Source: DASVRA01 sp036388855 (lineage in GTDB: Bacteria > Pseudomonadota > Alphaproteobacteria > Caulobacterales > Caulobacteraceae). Taken from it: a DNA stretch of 64,000 nt. Below the pieces are notes generated by a model. That model was not told the origin of the DNA and searched no databases. It saw nothing but the letters and a program-made list of their open reading frames with translations. Position 1 is the stretch's first letter; each line of letters starts with the position of its first letter. The stretch lies in the NCBI GenBank assembly GCA_036388855.1, contig DASVRA010000004.1, forward strand, positions 1-64,000. The letters run 5' to 3'. Shown piece after piece: positions 1 to 10,972 of the stretch. Made by a program: the position numbers and the translations under genes.

Positions 1-264
1 TAACCCCCGCCGGCCTGCCGCCCGGCTCGCTGGGCCGGGCTCCCCGTTCGACCGCACTCCCGGCGGCAAAGGTGCGGGCCCTGCCCCCTCCCACGCCGGA
101 AGTCGTGAGCAGGAGTATGGGGCAGGCGGAAGGCAGGGGGACAAGTCCGGGGTTTTCCCCCTATTGCGCCGCGACCGCGCGGTCGGGTTCGGCAGGCGGT
201 TCAACGGCTTGGCGGTTGGAGGGGCGCTTTAGGCGCGCAAGTTATCAGCCGAATTAGGACATGC
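1..264. other. Intergenic or upstream flank, no gene supported
   Basis: No convincing coding region is seen. The only short frame here (72-257) has no ribosome binding site and a proline/serine/arginine-rich translation typical of non-coding GC-rich DNA. A short inverted repeat with 7-bp arms (20-26 and 34-40) lies at the left edge and could be the terminator of a gene outside the window. The pirin gene on the minus strand ends at 265. Confidence 0.5.
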
Positions 265-1185
265 TCAGTTCGGCCCCGGCGGGCTGGGTTCGGGTTCGCC
301 GCGCCAGTCGTGTGGCAGGGGGATGAACTCGGCGCTGTCTTCCGCGGGGAGGGAGAAGCGGCCGCTGGCGCCGGGATTGGCCCAGTCGGCCTTGGCGCGT
401 TCGATCCTGTCCTGGCTCGAGGCCACCAGGTTCCACCAGATGATCCGCGGCCCCACCGGCTCGCCGCCCAGCAGCATCACCGTGGCCGGCCCCTCGCCCG
501 CGCCGGCAAACAGCACAGGCTGACCGGGTTCGAACACCAGCATCTGTCCGGTGGAATAGGTTCGGCCGTCCACCTCGACAGAGCCGCGCGCCACATAGGC
601 CGCCCGCTCCGGATACTCCGCCGGCAGCTGCGCCTTGGCGCCGGGCTGCAGCTCCCAATGGACATAGAACATCGGCGAGTGGGTCTTGATGTTCGCCTTG
701 GCCCCGAACGCCTCGCCCGCGATCAGCCGCGCCCACATCCCGCCGCCTTCATAGGTCGGCAGGTCGGCCTGCTCGTGATGGAAGAAGCCGGGCTCGGCCT
801 CCTCCTGCTCCAGCGGCAGGGCCACCCACGCCTGCATCCCGTGCATCAGCCCGCCGGTGGAGCGCAGCGACGGGTCGGTGCGCTCGGAATGCACGATGCC
901 GCGCCCGGCGGTCATCCAATTCACCTCACCGGGGCGAATCGGCTGGGTATAGCCGAGGTTGTCGCGGTGCAGGATCTCACCGTCGAACAGGTAGGTGACC
1001 GTGGACAAGCCGATGTGCGGGTGGGGCCGCACGTTGACCCCCTCGCCGGGCTGGAAGTCGGCGGGGCCCATGTGGTCGAGGAAGACGAACGGCCCGACCA
1101 TCCGCCGCCGTGCAAAGGGCAGGATGCGGCCGACCTCCAGTTCGCCGAGGTCCTTGCGCCGCGCCTCGATCACCATCTCGATCAT
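265..1185 (-). CDS. Pirin family protein
   Basis: A 306-residue bicupin of the pirin family. The N-terminal cupin carries the pirin metal-site pattern PHPHIGLSTVTY, followed by a second His in the GRGIVHSER stretch; the C-terminal cupin is more degenerate, as usual. Family members are cytosolic iron-binding proteins, some with quercetinase activity; the substrate here cannot be read from sequence. The upstream in-frame start at 1230 adds a poor N-terminus, so the ATG at 1185 was chosen: it has a purine-rich AGGGAA stretch just upstream and gives the typical MIE...R start. It is divergent from fliF. Confidence 0.9.
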   Translation of the reverse strand: MIEMVIEARRKDLGELEVGRILPFARRRMVGPFVFLDHMGPADFQPGEGVNVRPHPHIGLSTVTYLFDGEILHRDNLGYTQPIRPGEVNWMTAGRGIVHSERTDPSLRSTGGLMHGMQAWVALPLEQEEAEPGFFHHEQADLPTYEGGGMWARLIAGEAFGAKANIKTHSPMFYVHWELQPGAKAQLPAEYPERAAYVARGSVEVDGRTYSTGQMLVFEPGQPVLFAGAGEGPATVMLLGGEPVGPRIIWWNLVASSQDRIERAKADWANPGASGRFSLPAEDSAEFIPLPHDWRGEPEPSPPGPN

Positions 1186-1211
1186 GGAAGTTCCCTGCCT
1201 CGCGCCCGCAC

Positions 1212-1246
1212 TTAAGCGGCCATTTACCATGAACCCGGAAATATCT
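1212..1246 (+). promoter_or_regulatory. Putative CtrA-binding box and -10 of the fliF operon
   Basis: TTAA (1212-1215), a 7-base spacer and TTTAC (1223-1227) match the CtrA consensus TTAA-N7-TTAA(C) with one mismatch. A possible -10, ATATCT (1241-1246), lies 13 bases further on. In Caulobacter the fliF operon is a CtrA-activated class II flagellar operon, so position and gene context agree. If the -10 is right, transcription would start close to 1253, which bears on the choice of the fliF start codon. Confidence 0.55.
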
Positions 1247-1285
1247 GCCTAGCGAGTGCGCGTGTCCGCGCCGCGGGGGGCTTGC

Positions 1286-2923
1286 GTGGGCGCCGTTTCG
1301 GCTTGGGTGCAGAAGGTGGGGCTGGGGCGCCTCGTCGCGCTCGGCGGCGTGGCGGCCGGCGTGGCCGCGGCGCTCGCGGCCATCCTGCTGAATACCGGGG
1401 CCCAGCCCAAGGCGCTGCTCTACGCCAACCTGGATCTGAAGGAGGCGGGGTCGATCACCCAGGCGCTCGACCAGGCCAACGTCAAATATGAGGTCAAGGG
1501 CGACGGCTCCACCATCCTGGTGCCGCGCGACACCGTGGCGTCCACGCGGCTGCTGCTGTCGGGCAAGGGCCTGCCGACCTCCGGCTCGGTCGGCTACGAG
1601 ATTTTCGACAGCGCCCCGGCGCTGGGCCAGACCGACTTCGTCCAGAACCTCAACCGGCAGCGGGCGCTGGAGGGGGAGCTGGCGCGCACGGTGCGGTCGC
1701 TGCGGGGGGTGACCTCGGCGCGGGTGCACCTGGTGCTGCCCAAGCGGCAGCTGTTTGAAGACGAGGCGGAGCAGCCTTCGGCGTCGGTGGTGATCGGGGT
1801 CGGGCGTGAGCCGGCGGCCGGGGAGGTGGCGGCGATTCGCAACCTGATCGCGGGCGCGGTGCCGAACCTGAAGCCCGAGCGGGTCACCATCGTCGACGAC
1901 GCCGGCAAGATGCTGGCGGGCGGGGACGACGGCGGACTGGTCGACGCGGTCGCGGGCGAGCGGCGCAGCGCGGCGGAGGAGCGCATCCGCAAGACCGTGC
2001 TGAACCTGGTGGAGGGCGTGGTCGGGCCGGGCAAGGCGCGGGTGCAGGTGAACGCCGACCTCGACCTGGCGCGGGTGACCACCCAGGAGGAAACCTTCGA
2101 CCCCGACGGGCAGGTAGTCCGCTCCACTCAGACGCAGGAAGAGAAGTCGGACGAGAACAAGGCCGGTGGCGCGGGCGCGACCTCGGCGGCCAACATCCCG
2201 GGCGCGACGGCCGAGACCAGCGGCTCGAACAACGGCTCCTCGTCGGGGCGGATGGAGGAGACGACCAACTACGAGATTTCCAAGAAGACGCGCACCGAGG
2301 TGAGCGAGCCGGGCGCGGTCAAGCGGCTATCGGTGGCGGTGGCGGTGGACGGGGTGACGACGCCGGCGAAGAAGGGCGCGCCGGCCTATGCGCCGCGCTC
2401 GGCCGAGGACATGAAGCGGATCGAGAGCCTGGTGCGCTCGGCGGTCGGCTACAGCGAGGAGCGGGGCGACCAGGTCACGGTGGTCAACGTGCGCTTCAAC
2501 CGCGATGCGGAGGGCGTGGACGGCGGGGTGAAGGCCGGCAACCCGCTGATGGGCTTCGACAAGAACGACATGATGCGCGGCGGGGAGCTGGCCGTGCTGC
2601 TGGCGGTGGCGGGGCTGCTGATCTTCTTCGTGGCGCGGCCGATGCTGAAGGGCGGACCGGCGACGGGCGGCATGGCGATGGTGCTGGGGCCAAGGCCGGC
2701 CGGCGCCCTGCCGATGGCGTCGCCGCCGCTGCAGCTGACCGTCGATCCGCAGACCGGACAGGCGCTGGCGCTGCCGGCGGCGGAGGTCGAGGGCCGCATC
2801 GACATGGCCAAGATCGAGGGCCAGGTGAAGGCCTCCTCGGTCAAGCGGGTGGCGGAGTTCGTCGACAAGCACCCCGACGAGTCGGTGGCGATCCTGCGCA
2901 GCTGGCTGCACGAAACCGCATGA
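1286..2923 (+). CDS. fliF: Flagellar MS-ring protein FliF
   Basis: Forms the membrane-embedded MS ring, the base on which the flagellar rotor and export apparatus assemble. The protein shows an N-terminal membrane helix (about residues 14-36), the conserved periplasmic ring-building region with GSVGYEIFD and the RALEGELARTV stretch, a Ser/Gly/Asn-rich linker, a second membrane helix (about 433-453), and a cytoplasmic tail ending in a FliG-binding segment (AEFVDKHPDESVAILRSWL). The frame is open from GTG 1256, with further in-frame GTGs at 1262 and 1286. I chose 1286 (545 aa) because GGGGGG sits 5 bases upstream and 1256 would leave almost no leader after the predicted promoter. First gene of the operon; its stop overlaps fliG. 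Confidence 0.93.
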   Translation: MGAVSAWVQKVGLGRLVALGGVAAGVAAALAAILLNTGAQPKALLYANLDLKEAGSITQALDQANVKYEVKGDGSTILVPRDTVASTRLLLSGKGLPTSGSVGYEIFDSAPALGQTDFVQNLNRQRALEGELARTVRSLRGVTSARVHLVLPKRQLFEDEAEQPSASVVIGVGREPAAGEVAAIRNLIAGAVPNLKPERVTIVDDAGKMLAGGDDGGLVDAVAGERRSAAEERIRKTVLNLVEGVVGPGKARVQVNADLDLARVTTQEETFDPDGQVVRSTQTQEEKSDENKAGGAGATSAANIPGATAETSGSNNGSSSGRMEETTNYEISKKTRTEVSEPGAVKRLSVAVAVDGVTTPAKKGAPAYAPRSAEDMKRIESLVRSAVGYSEERGDQVTVVNVRFNRDAEGVDGGVKAGNPLMGFDKNDMMRGGELAVLLAVAGLLIFFVARPMLKGGPATGGMAMVLGPRPAGALPMASPPLQLTVDPQTGQALALPAAEVEGRIDMAKIEGQVKASSVKRVAEFVDKHPDESVAILRSWLHETA

Positions 2924-3951
2924 GCCGGGCCCTGCAAAAGCGCGCGGTGAGCGACCCCACGAAGCTGAACGGGTCGGAGAAGGCCGCCGTCGTCCTGCTG
3001 GCGCTGGGCGAGGAGCACGCCACGCTGTGGAAGGCGCTGGACGACGAGGAGATCCGGGAGATTTCCCAGGCGATGTCGGCGCTGGGCACGGTCTCGGCGT
3101 CGGTGGTGGAGGACCTGCTGGTCGACTTCGTCTCGGGCATGAGTGGGACCGGGGCGATCATGGGCTCGTATGAGCAGACCCAGCGGCTGCTCGCCTCGTT
3201 CATGCCGTCCGACAAGGTCGATGGGCTGATGGAGGAGATTCGCGGGCCGGCCGGGCGGACCATGTGGGACAAGCTCGCCAACGTGAACGAGGCGGTGCTC
3301 GCCAACTACCTGAAGAACGAATACCCGCAGACGGTCGCGGTGGTGCTGTCCAAGATCAGGGCCGAGCACGCGGCGCGGGTGCTGACCTCGCTGCCGGAGG
3401 ATTTCGCGCTGGAGTGCGTGCAGCGGATGCTGCGCATGGAGCCGGTGCAGCGCGAAATCCTGGAGAAGATCGAGCACACGCTGCGCAGCGAGTTCATGTC
3501 CAACCTGGCGCGCACATCCAAGCGCGACAGCCATGAGCTGATGGCGGAGATCTTCAACAACTTCGACCGGCAGACCGAGGCGCGGTTCGTCGCCGCGCTG
3601 GAGGAGCGCAACCGCGAGAGCGCCGAGCGCATCCGGGCGCTGATGTTCGTGTTCGAGGACCTGGGCAAACTAGACCCCGGCGGGGTGCAGACGCTGCTGC
3701 GCGCCGTGGACAAGGACAAGCTGGGACTGGCGCTCAAAGGGTCGTCGGAGAGCCTGAGGGAGATGTTCTTCTCCAACATGTCCGAGCGGGCCTCGAAGAT
3801 CATGCGCGAGGACATGGAGACCATGGGCCCGGTGCGGCTCAAGGACGTCGACGCCGCCCAGACCATCATGGTGCAGACCGCAAAGGATCTGGCGGCGAAG
3901 GGCGAGATCATCCTGGCCGGCGCCGGCGGCGAAGACGAGCTGGTGTATTGA
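2920..3951 (+). CDS. fliG: Flagellar motor switch protein FliG
   Basis: A 343-residue rotor protein that couples the MS ring to the C-ring and interacts with the stator. The middle domain has the EHPQ-type motif as EYPQT (from residue 134), and the C-terminal domain carries the charged torque helix region (ALMFVFEDLGKLD). Length matches the family. It starts with an ATGA overlap on the fliF stop, so translation is probably coupled. Confidence 0.96.
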   Translation: MSRALQKRAVSDPTKLNGSEKAAVVLLALGEEHATLWKALDDEEIREISQAMSALGTVSASVVEDLLVDFVSGMSGTGAIMGSYEQTQRLLASFMPSDKVDGLMEEIRGPAGRTMWDKLANVNEAVLANYLKNEYPQTVAVVLSKIRAEHAARVLTSLPEDFALECVQRMLRMEPVQREILEKIEHTLRSEFMSNLARTSKRDSHELMAEIFNNFDRQTEARFVAALEERNRESAERIRALMFVFEDLGKLDPGGVQTLLRAVDKDKLGLALKGSSESLREMFFSNMSERASKIMREDMETMGPVRLKDVDAAQTIMVQTAKDLAAKGEIILAGAGGEDELVY

Positions 3952-3952
3952 G

Positions 3953-4606
3953 ATGAGCGCCGCTGCCCCCCGCAAGTTCGCCTTCGACACCGTGTTCGGC
4001 GGGGCTGGCGACGTGCTGGTCGCGCCAGTGCGGCCCAAGCGGCTGTTCACCGCCGAGGAGGTCGAGCACATCCGCTTGGCGGAATATGCGGAGGGGGAAC
4101 GCTCGGCCCTCGCCCGCGCCGAGGCCGAGGCGGCGCAGGCGCTGACGGCCGTATCCGCGGTCATTGGCCAGGCGATGGCGACACTCGTCGAAGTGGCGCA
4201 CCAGCATCGGCAAGGCGCCGCCAACCTGGCGATGGCGGCCGCCGCACGAATCGCCGACGCCGCCTTGGAGCGGTTTCCGACCGCTCCGGCTGAGGCCGCC
4301 CTGGAGGCTCTCGCCCGGGAAGTCGAGGCGGCCCCGCGTCTGACGGTGCGGGCCGAGCCAAGACTGCAGGAACGGCTGCAAGAGGCGCTGGAGCGTGTGG
4401 CCGAGGCCTGTGGCTATCCGGGGCAGGTCACCGTCAAGGCCGATCCCGCCGCCGCGCCGGCCGCCTTCACCTTCGACTGGGGCGAGGCGCGGGCCGCCTA
4501 CGATCCCCAGGCCGCCGCCGTTCGGGTGGAGGCGGCGCTGGCCGCCGCGCTCGCCGCCGAGGGCCTGCACGCCGAACCCCTGACCGTTGGAGCCGACCAT
4601 GGCTGA
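3953..4606 (+). CDS. flbE: FlbE, FliH-like flagellar assembly protein
   Basis: A 217-residue Ala/Glu-rich protein placed between fliG and fliN, exactly where Caulobacter has flbE, the divergent FliH-type regulator of the export ATPase. The middle is a long helix (AEGERSALARAEAEAAQALT), followed by a C-terminal region resembling FliH/HrpE stator subunits. Sequence alone is weakly diagnostic; the assignment rests mostly on gene order. It starts 1 base after the fliG stop and overlaps fliN by 8 bases. Confidence 0.82.
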   Translation: MSAAAPRKFAFDTVFGGAGDVLVAPVRPKRLFTAEEVEHIRLAEYAEGERSALARAEAEAAQALTAVSAVIGQAMATLVEVAHQHRQGAANLAMAAAARIADAALERFPTAPAEAALEALAREVEAAPRLTVRAEPRLQERLQEALERVAEACGYPGQVTVKADPAAAPAAFTFDWGEARAAYDPQAAAVRVEAALAAALAAEGLHAEPLTVGADHG

Positions 4607-4937
4607 AGACACCGCGCTCGCGCTCGAGGAACTGAGCGGCGATCAACTCGCATCCGAGGCGCCGGCCACGATGGAGGAGAAGTCCGCCTCCGACCTGGCG
4701 CCGGTGTTCGATGTGCCGGTCCACATCTCCGCCGTGCTGGGCAAGGCCAGCCTGTCGGTGGCGCAGCTGCTCAAGCTCGGCGCCGGCAGCGTGCTGGAAC
4801 TCGACCGCAAGGTCGGCGAGGCGATCGACATCTACGTCAACAACCGGCTGGTGGCGCGCGGAGAGGTGGTCGTCGTCGACGAGCGCCTGGGCGTCACCAT
4901 GACCGAGATCATCAAGAGTGAAGACGCAGCCGCCTGA
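4599..4937 (+). CDS. fliN: Flagellar motor switch protein FliN
   Basis: A 112-residue C-ring protein with a single C-terminal SpoA/SurF domain. The stretch VPVHISAVLGKASLSVAQLL and the later GSVLELDRKVGEAIDIYVNN are hallmark FliN segments, ending with the usual EVVVVDERLGVTMTEI. An upstream TTG (4587) is in frame, but ATG 4599 begins the natural MAED N-terminus and overlaps the flbE stop by 8 bases. The roughly 35-residue acidic N-terminal extension is variable in the family. Confidence 0.95.
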   Translation: MAEDTALALEELSGDQLASEAPATMEEKSASDLAPVFDVPVHISAVLGKASLSVAQLLKLGAGSVLELDRKVGEAIDIYVNNRLVARGEVVVVDERLGVTMTEIIKSEDAAA

Positions 4938-4958
4938 GGCGGCTGAGGGAGAACTACC

Positions 4959-6329
4959 ATGCGGCTTCTGGTCGTCGGACGGCTGAACGGCCTGGTCACC
5001 CAGGCGGCGAAGATGGCGATGGGCGCCGGCGCGCGGGTCTCGCACGTCGACACCATCGAGAAGGCGACGCACGCCTTGCGTGCTGGGCAGGGCGCTGACC
5101 TGCTGATGGTCGACTACGAGCTCGACATCGCCGCACTGATCGCCGCCAACGAGGCGGAGCGCATCCGGGTCCCGGTGGTCGCCATCGGCGTGGATTCGGA
5201 CCCGGCGTTGGCGGCCGCCGCCATCCGCGCCGGAGCCAAGGAGTTCATCCCGCTGCCGCCGGACGCGGAGCTGATCGCCGCGGTGCTGGCGGCGGTGTCG
5301 GACGACGAGCGGCCGATGATCGCCAGCGACCCAGCCATGCAGGCGGTGGTGGCGCTGGCCGACCAGGTGGCGAAGTCCGAGGCCTCGATCCTGATCACCG
5401 GCGAGAGCGGCGTGGGCAAGGAAGTGCTGGCGCGCTACCTCCACAGGAAGTCGCGGCGCGCCGACCGGCCGTTCATCAGCGTCAACTGCGCGGCGATCCC
5501 CGAGAACCTGCTCGAAAGCGAGCTGTTCGGGCACGAGAAGGGCGCCTTCACCGGCGCCGTCGCCCGCCGCGTCGGCAAGTTCGAAGAGGCCGACGGCGGC
5601 ACCCTGCTGCTCGATGAGATCAGCGAAATGGACGCGCGGCTGCAGTCAAAGCTGCTGCGGGCGCTCCAGGAACGCGAGATCGACCGGGTCGGCGGGACCC
5701 GGCCGGTCAAGGTCAACATCCGGGTGCTGGCCACCTCCAACCGCGACCTCGCCCAGGCGGTGCGCGAGGGCAAGTTCCGCGAGGACCTGCTCTACCGCCT
5801 GAACGTGATGACCCTGCGCATCCCGCCGCTGCGCGAGCGTCCGGCCGACATCCCCGCCCTGGCCGAGTTCTTCGTCAAGAAATACGCCGCCGCCAACGGC
5901 GTGCCGGCGCGTCCGCTGTCGGCCAGCGCCGCGCGCCGGGTCGCCGCCGCCCGCTGGACCGGCAACGTGCGCGAGCTTGAAAACGCCATGCACCGGGCGG
6001 TGCTGCTCGCCTCGGGTTCCGAGATCGAGGAGGACGCCATCCGCCTGCCCGACGGCAAGCCGCTGACGATCGGCTCGGACCCCGGCTCCATCGCCGCCGG
6101 CCGCGCAGCGGAAGCCGCGATGGGCGCCGCGCGCGCCTTCGTCGGCCAGACCGTGGCCGAGGTCGAACAGATGCTGATCCTCGACACCCTGTCGCATTGC
6201 CTGGGCAACCGCACCCACGCCGCCAACATCCTCGGCATCTCGATCCGCACGCTGCGCAACAAGCTGAAGGAATACTCCGAAGCCGGCGTCCCCGTGACCC
6301 CGCCCCAAGGCGTGATGCACGCGGCCTAA
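4959..6329 (+). CDS. flbD: Sigma54-dependent flagellar regulator FlbD
   Basis: An NtrC-type activator, 456 aa, that in Caulobacter switches on late flagellar genes with sigma54 and represses fliF. The N-terminal receiver-like domain (about 1-115) retains Asp52 (LLMVDYELD) but lacks the usual acidic pair near its start, as in Caulobacter FlbD, so activation is probably not by ordinary two-component phosphotransfer. The AAA+ domain shows Walker A GESGVGKE (148-155), GAFTGA (195-200, the sigma54-contacting loop) and Walker B (from about 212). A Fis-type helix-turn-helix lies near the C-terminus (ILGISIRTLRNKLKEY). It is in the flagellar operon 21 bases after fliN. Confidence 0.95.
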   Translation: MRLLVVGRLNGLVTQAAKMAMGAGARVSHVDTIEKATHALRAGQGADLLMVDYELDIAALIAANEAERIRVPVVAIGVDSDPALAAAAIRAGAKEFIPLPPDAELIAAVLAAVSDDERPMIASDPAMQAVVALADQVAKSEASILITGESGVGKEVLARYLHRKSRRADRPFISVNCAAIPENLLESELFGHEKGAFTGAVARRVGKFEEADGGTLLLDEISEMDARLQSKLLRALQEREIDRVGGTRPVKVNIRVLATSNRDLAQAVREGKFREDLLYRLNVMTLRIPPLRERPADIPALAEFFVKKYAAANGVPARPLSASAARRVAAARWTGNVRELENAMHRAVLLASGSEIEEDAIRLPDGKPLTIGSDPGSIAAGRAAEAAMGAARAFVGQTVAEVEQMLILDTLSHCLGNRTHAANILGISIRTLRNKLKEYSEAGVPVTPPQGVMHAA

Positions 6330-6332
6330 GCC

Positions 6333-8429
6333 ATGGCTGACCTCGCCCTCCCCTACTCCGCCGCCAACCGGCCCACCCCGCGCGACGTGTGGGGATGGGT
6401 GGCGCGTGGGGAGGTGGCGCTGGCGCTGGGCGTGGTCGGCATCATCGTCCTGCTGATCCTGCCGGTGCCGCCGGTGATGTTGGACGTGCTGCTGGCGCTG
6501 TCGATCACCTCGTCGGTGCTGATCCTGATGACGGCGCTGCTGATCAAGAAGCCGCTGGAGTTCACCGCCTTCCCCGCCGTGCTGCTGGTGGCGACCCTGT
6601 TCCGGCTCGGCCTGAACGTCGCTTCGGTGCGGCTGATCCTGGGGCACGGCCACGAAGGCGCGCACGCGGCCGGCCACATCATCCAGGCCTTCGGGCGACT
6701 GATGATGCAGGGCAGCTTCGTCATCGGGGTGATCGTGTTCGCCATCCTGGTCGTGGTGAACTTCGTGGTGATCACCAAGGGCTCGGGCCGCATCGCCGAG
6801 GTGGCCGCGCGCTTCACCCTCGACTCCATGCCCGGCAAGCAGATGGCTATCGACGCCGACCTGTCCTCGGGCCTGATCACCGAGGACGAGGCGAGGAAGC
6901 GCCGCAAGGAGCTGGAGCAGGAGTCCACCTTCTTCGGGGCCATGGACGGCGCCTCGAAGTTCGTGCGCGGCGACGCGGTGGCCGGGCTGATCATCACGGC
7001 GATCAACATCATCGGCGGCATCCTGATCGGGGTCGCCCAGCACCACCTGCCCCTCAGCCAGGCCGCCGACAGCTACACCGTCATGACCATCGGCGACGGC
7101 CTGGTCAGCCAGATCCCGGCCCTGGTGATCTCCATCGCCGCCGGCTTCCTGGTGTCCAAGGCCGGGGTCGACGGCGCTGCCGACAAGGCCCTGGTCGCCC
7201 AACTGGCGATGAACCCGGTGGGCCTCGGCATCGTCTCGGCCGCTTCGGGCGTGATCGCGCTGGTGCCGGGGATGCCGATCCTGCCGTTCGTGGGCATCTC
7301 CATCGGTGCGGGCGCGCTGGCCTGGCGCAGGTCGCAGTCGGCCAAGCGCAACGCCACCGCCCCTCCCGCGACCGTAGCGGCTTCCGAGCAGGCGGAGGAG
7401 CCGATCGCCACCGCGTTGGCCATCGACGACGTCAAGATCGAGCTCGGCTACGGCCTGCTCAACCTGATCAACGACCTGGAGGGCCGCCGGCTCACCGACC
7501 AAATCCGGGCGCTGCGCCGCACGCTGGCCGCGGACTTCGGCTTCGTCATGCCGGCCGTGCGCATCCTCGACAATATGCGTCTGGCCACCCAGGGCTACGC
7601 CATCCGCATCAAGGAGATGGACGCCGGCGCAGGCGAGGTGCGTCTCGGATCGCTGATGGCCATGGACCCGGCAGGACGCCAAGTCGAACTTCCCGGCGAG
7701 CACATGCGTGAACCGGCCTTTGGGCTGCCCGCCACGTGGATCGACGAGAGCCTGCGCGAGGAAGCGACCTTCCGCGGCTACACCATCGTCGATCCGGCCA
7801 CGGTGCTGACCACGCACCTGACCGAAATCCTCAAGGACAACATGGCCGACCTGCTCTCCTACGCGGAGGTGCAGAAGCTGCTGAAGGAACTGCCCCCCGA
7901 GCAGAAGAAGCTGGCCGACGACCTGGTCCCCTCCACCGTCAGCGCCACCACCCTGCAGCGCGTGCTCCAGGCCCTGCTGCGCGAGCGGGTCTCGATCCGC
8001 GACCTGCCGGGGATTTTGGAAGCGTTGGGCGAGATGGCCCCGCACACTTCATCAATCACCGCCCTGGTCGAGCACGTGCGCACACGGCTCGGCCGCCAAC
8101 TCTGCTGGGCCTACCGGGGCGAGGACGGGGCCCTGCCGATCGTCACCCTCTCGCACGACTGGGAGAACGCCTTCTCAGAGAGCCTCGTGGGCGCCGGCGA
8201 GGAGCGGCAGTTGGCCATGGCCCCCTCGAAGCTGCAGGACTTCATCCGCTCCGTCCGCGACGCCTTCGAGCGCGCGGCTCTCGCCGGCGAGGCCCCGGTG
8301 CTGCTGACCAGCCCGCAAATCCGCCCGTTCGTCCGCTCGATCATCGAACGCTTCCGCGGCCAGACCGCCGTGATGAGCCAGAACGAAGTCCACCCCCGCG
8401 CCCGGCTGAAGACGGTGGGGCAGGTCTAG
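6333..8429 (+). CDS. flhA: Flagellar type III export protein FlhA
   Basis: A 698-residue export-gate protein. The N-terminal half has multiple membrane helices, with the FHIPEP-family signature region VATLFRLGLNVASVRLIL; the C-terminal half is the cytosolic docking platform for chaperone-substrate complexes. It starts 3 bases after the flbD stop and is the last gene of the fliF operon. Length is normal. Confidence 0.97.
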   Translation: MADLALPYSAANRPTPRDVWGWVARGEVALALGVVGIIVLLILPVPPVMLDVLLALSITSSVLILMTALLIKKPLEFTAFPAVLLVATLFRLGLNVASVRLILGHGHEGAHAAGHIIQAFGRLMMQGSFVIGVIVFAILVVVNFVVITKGSGRIAEVAARFTLDSMPGKQMAIDADLSSGLITEDEARKRRKELEQESTFFGAMDGASKFVRGDAVAGLIITAINIIGGILIGVAQHHLPLSQAADSYTVMTIGDGLVSQIPALVISIAAGFLVSKAGVDGAADKALVAQLAMNPVGLGIVSAASGVIALVPGMPILPFVGISIGAGALAWRRSQSAKRNATAPPATVAASEQAEEPIATALAIDDVKIELGYGLLNLINDLEGRRLTDQIRALRRTLAADFGFVMPAVRILDNMRLATQGYAIRIKEMDAGAGEVRLGSLMAMDPAGRQVELPGEHMREPAFGLPATWIDESLREEATFRGYTIVDPATVLTTHLTEILKDNMADLLSYAEVQKLLKELPPEQKKLADDLVPSTVSATTLQRVLQALLRERVSIRDLPGILEALGEMAPHTSSITALVEHVRTRLGRQLCWAYRGEDGALPIVTLSHDWENAFSESLVGAGEERQLAMAPSKLQDFIRSVRDAFERAALAGEAPVLLTSPQIRPFVRSIIERFRGQTAVMSQNEVHPRARLKTVGQV

Positions 8430-8444
8430 GCCTCTAGCTGGCAA

Positions 8445-8464
8445 AGCCGCCGAACCAGGCGGCT
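8445..8464. terminator. Hairpin between flhA and the convergent DUF805 gene
   Basis: Seven-base arms AGCCGCC (8445-8451) and GGCGGCT (8458-8464) around a 6-base loop, just after the flhA stop and overlapping the end of the DUF805 gene. Read leftward it is followed by only TTTG, so it is a weak candidate for a bidirectional terminator. Confidence 0.4.
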
Positions 8465-8876
8465 AATCGGCCGGACCCCAGCGGTTGAAGCCCGGCTGGC
8501 CGCGCAGGAGCAGGAGCTGCACCGCGCTCGAGCCGACGACCAGCAGCGCGGCGAGGCCGACCCAGCGGCGCCATCCCATCTCGCCGAGCAGCGCTGGTCC
8601 TTGCGCCCACGCGAGCAGAAGCGCGGGGAACAGGATCAAACCCCACCAGCCGGACCGGCCGCGGTCGTGAAAGCGCTTTGAGGCGACGCAAGCGGCGCTG
8701 AACAGCACCGGCGCATAAACCGGCAGTCCCGCCCACCAGGGCCACTCCGGCGGCGTCAGCAGCCGCCAGGCCAATGCGACGGCCAGCAGCACGGCCCCGG
8801 CCGCCGCGAAGGCGCGGCGCCCGATCCGTCCGGCGGAGGAGAGGAACAGCTCGGCGAGGTCGATGCCGCCCGCCAT
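8463..8876 (-). CDS. DUF805 family membrane protein
   Basis: A 137-residue small membrane protein. It shows the DUF805 marks in order: GRIGRRAF near the N-terminus, then about four hydrophobic segments with KRFHDRGRSGWWG between them, and NRWGPAD at the very C-terminus (the family usually ends G.N.YGP). Function is unknown in the family. It begins 5 bases after the pccA stop, so the two are probably co-transcribed. Confidence 0.8.
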   Translation of the reverse strand: MAGGIDLAELFLSSAGRIGRRAFAAAGAVLLAVALAWRLLTPPEWPWWAGLPVYAPVLFSAACVASKRFHDRGRSGWWGLILFPALLLAWAQGPALLGEMGWRRWVGLAALLVVGSSAVQLLLLRGQPGFNRWGPAD

Positions 8877-8881
8877 CGGCC

Positions 8882-10873
<1,992 letters not shown>

Positions 10874-10972
10874 CCGGGGCCGGTCTTCCTGCGAAGCCCG
10901 GCGATTAACCGCGCCGCCCCGCCTTGGCAATCACGCCGCCCGCCCCTACGGAGCAGGGACGGGAGCCGCCGC

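Noticed and set aside
72..257. 61-codon frame at the left edge
   Set aside because: No ribosome binding site, biased composition, and no neighbour suggesting translation.
5646..8045. 799-codon open frame on the minus strand across flbD and flhA
   Set aside because: Shadow of real genes: long antisense frames are common in GC-rich coding DNA. The translation is rich in His, Arg, Gly and Gln, with no motif or ribosome site.
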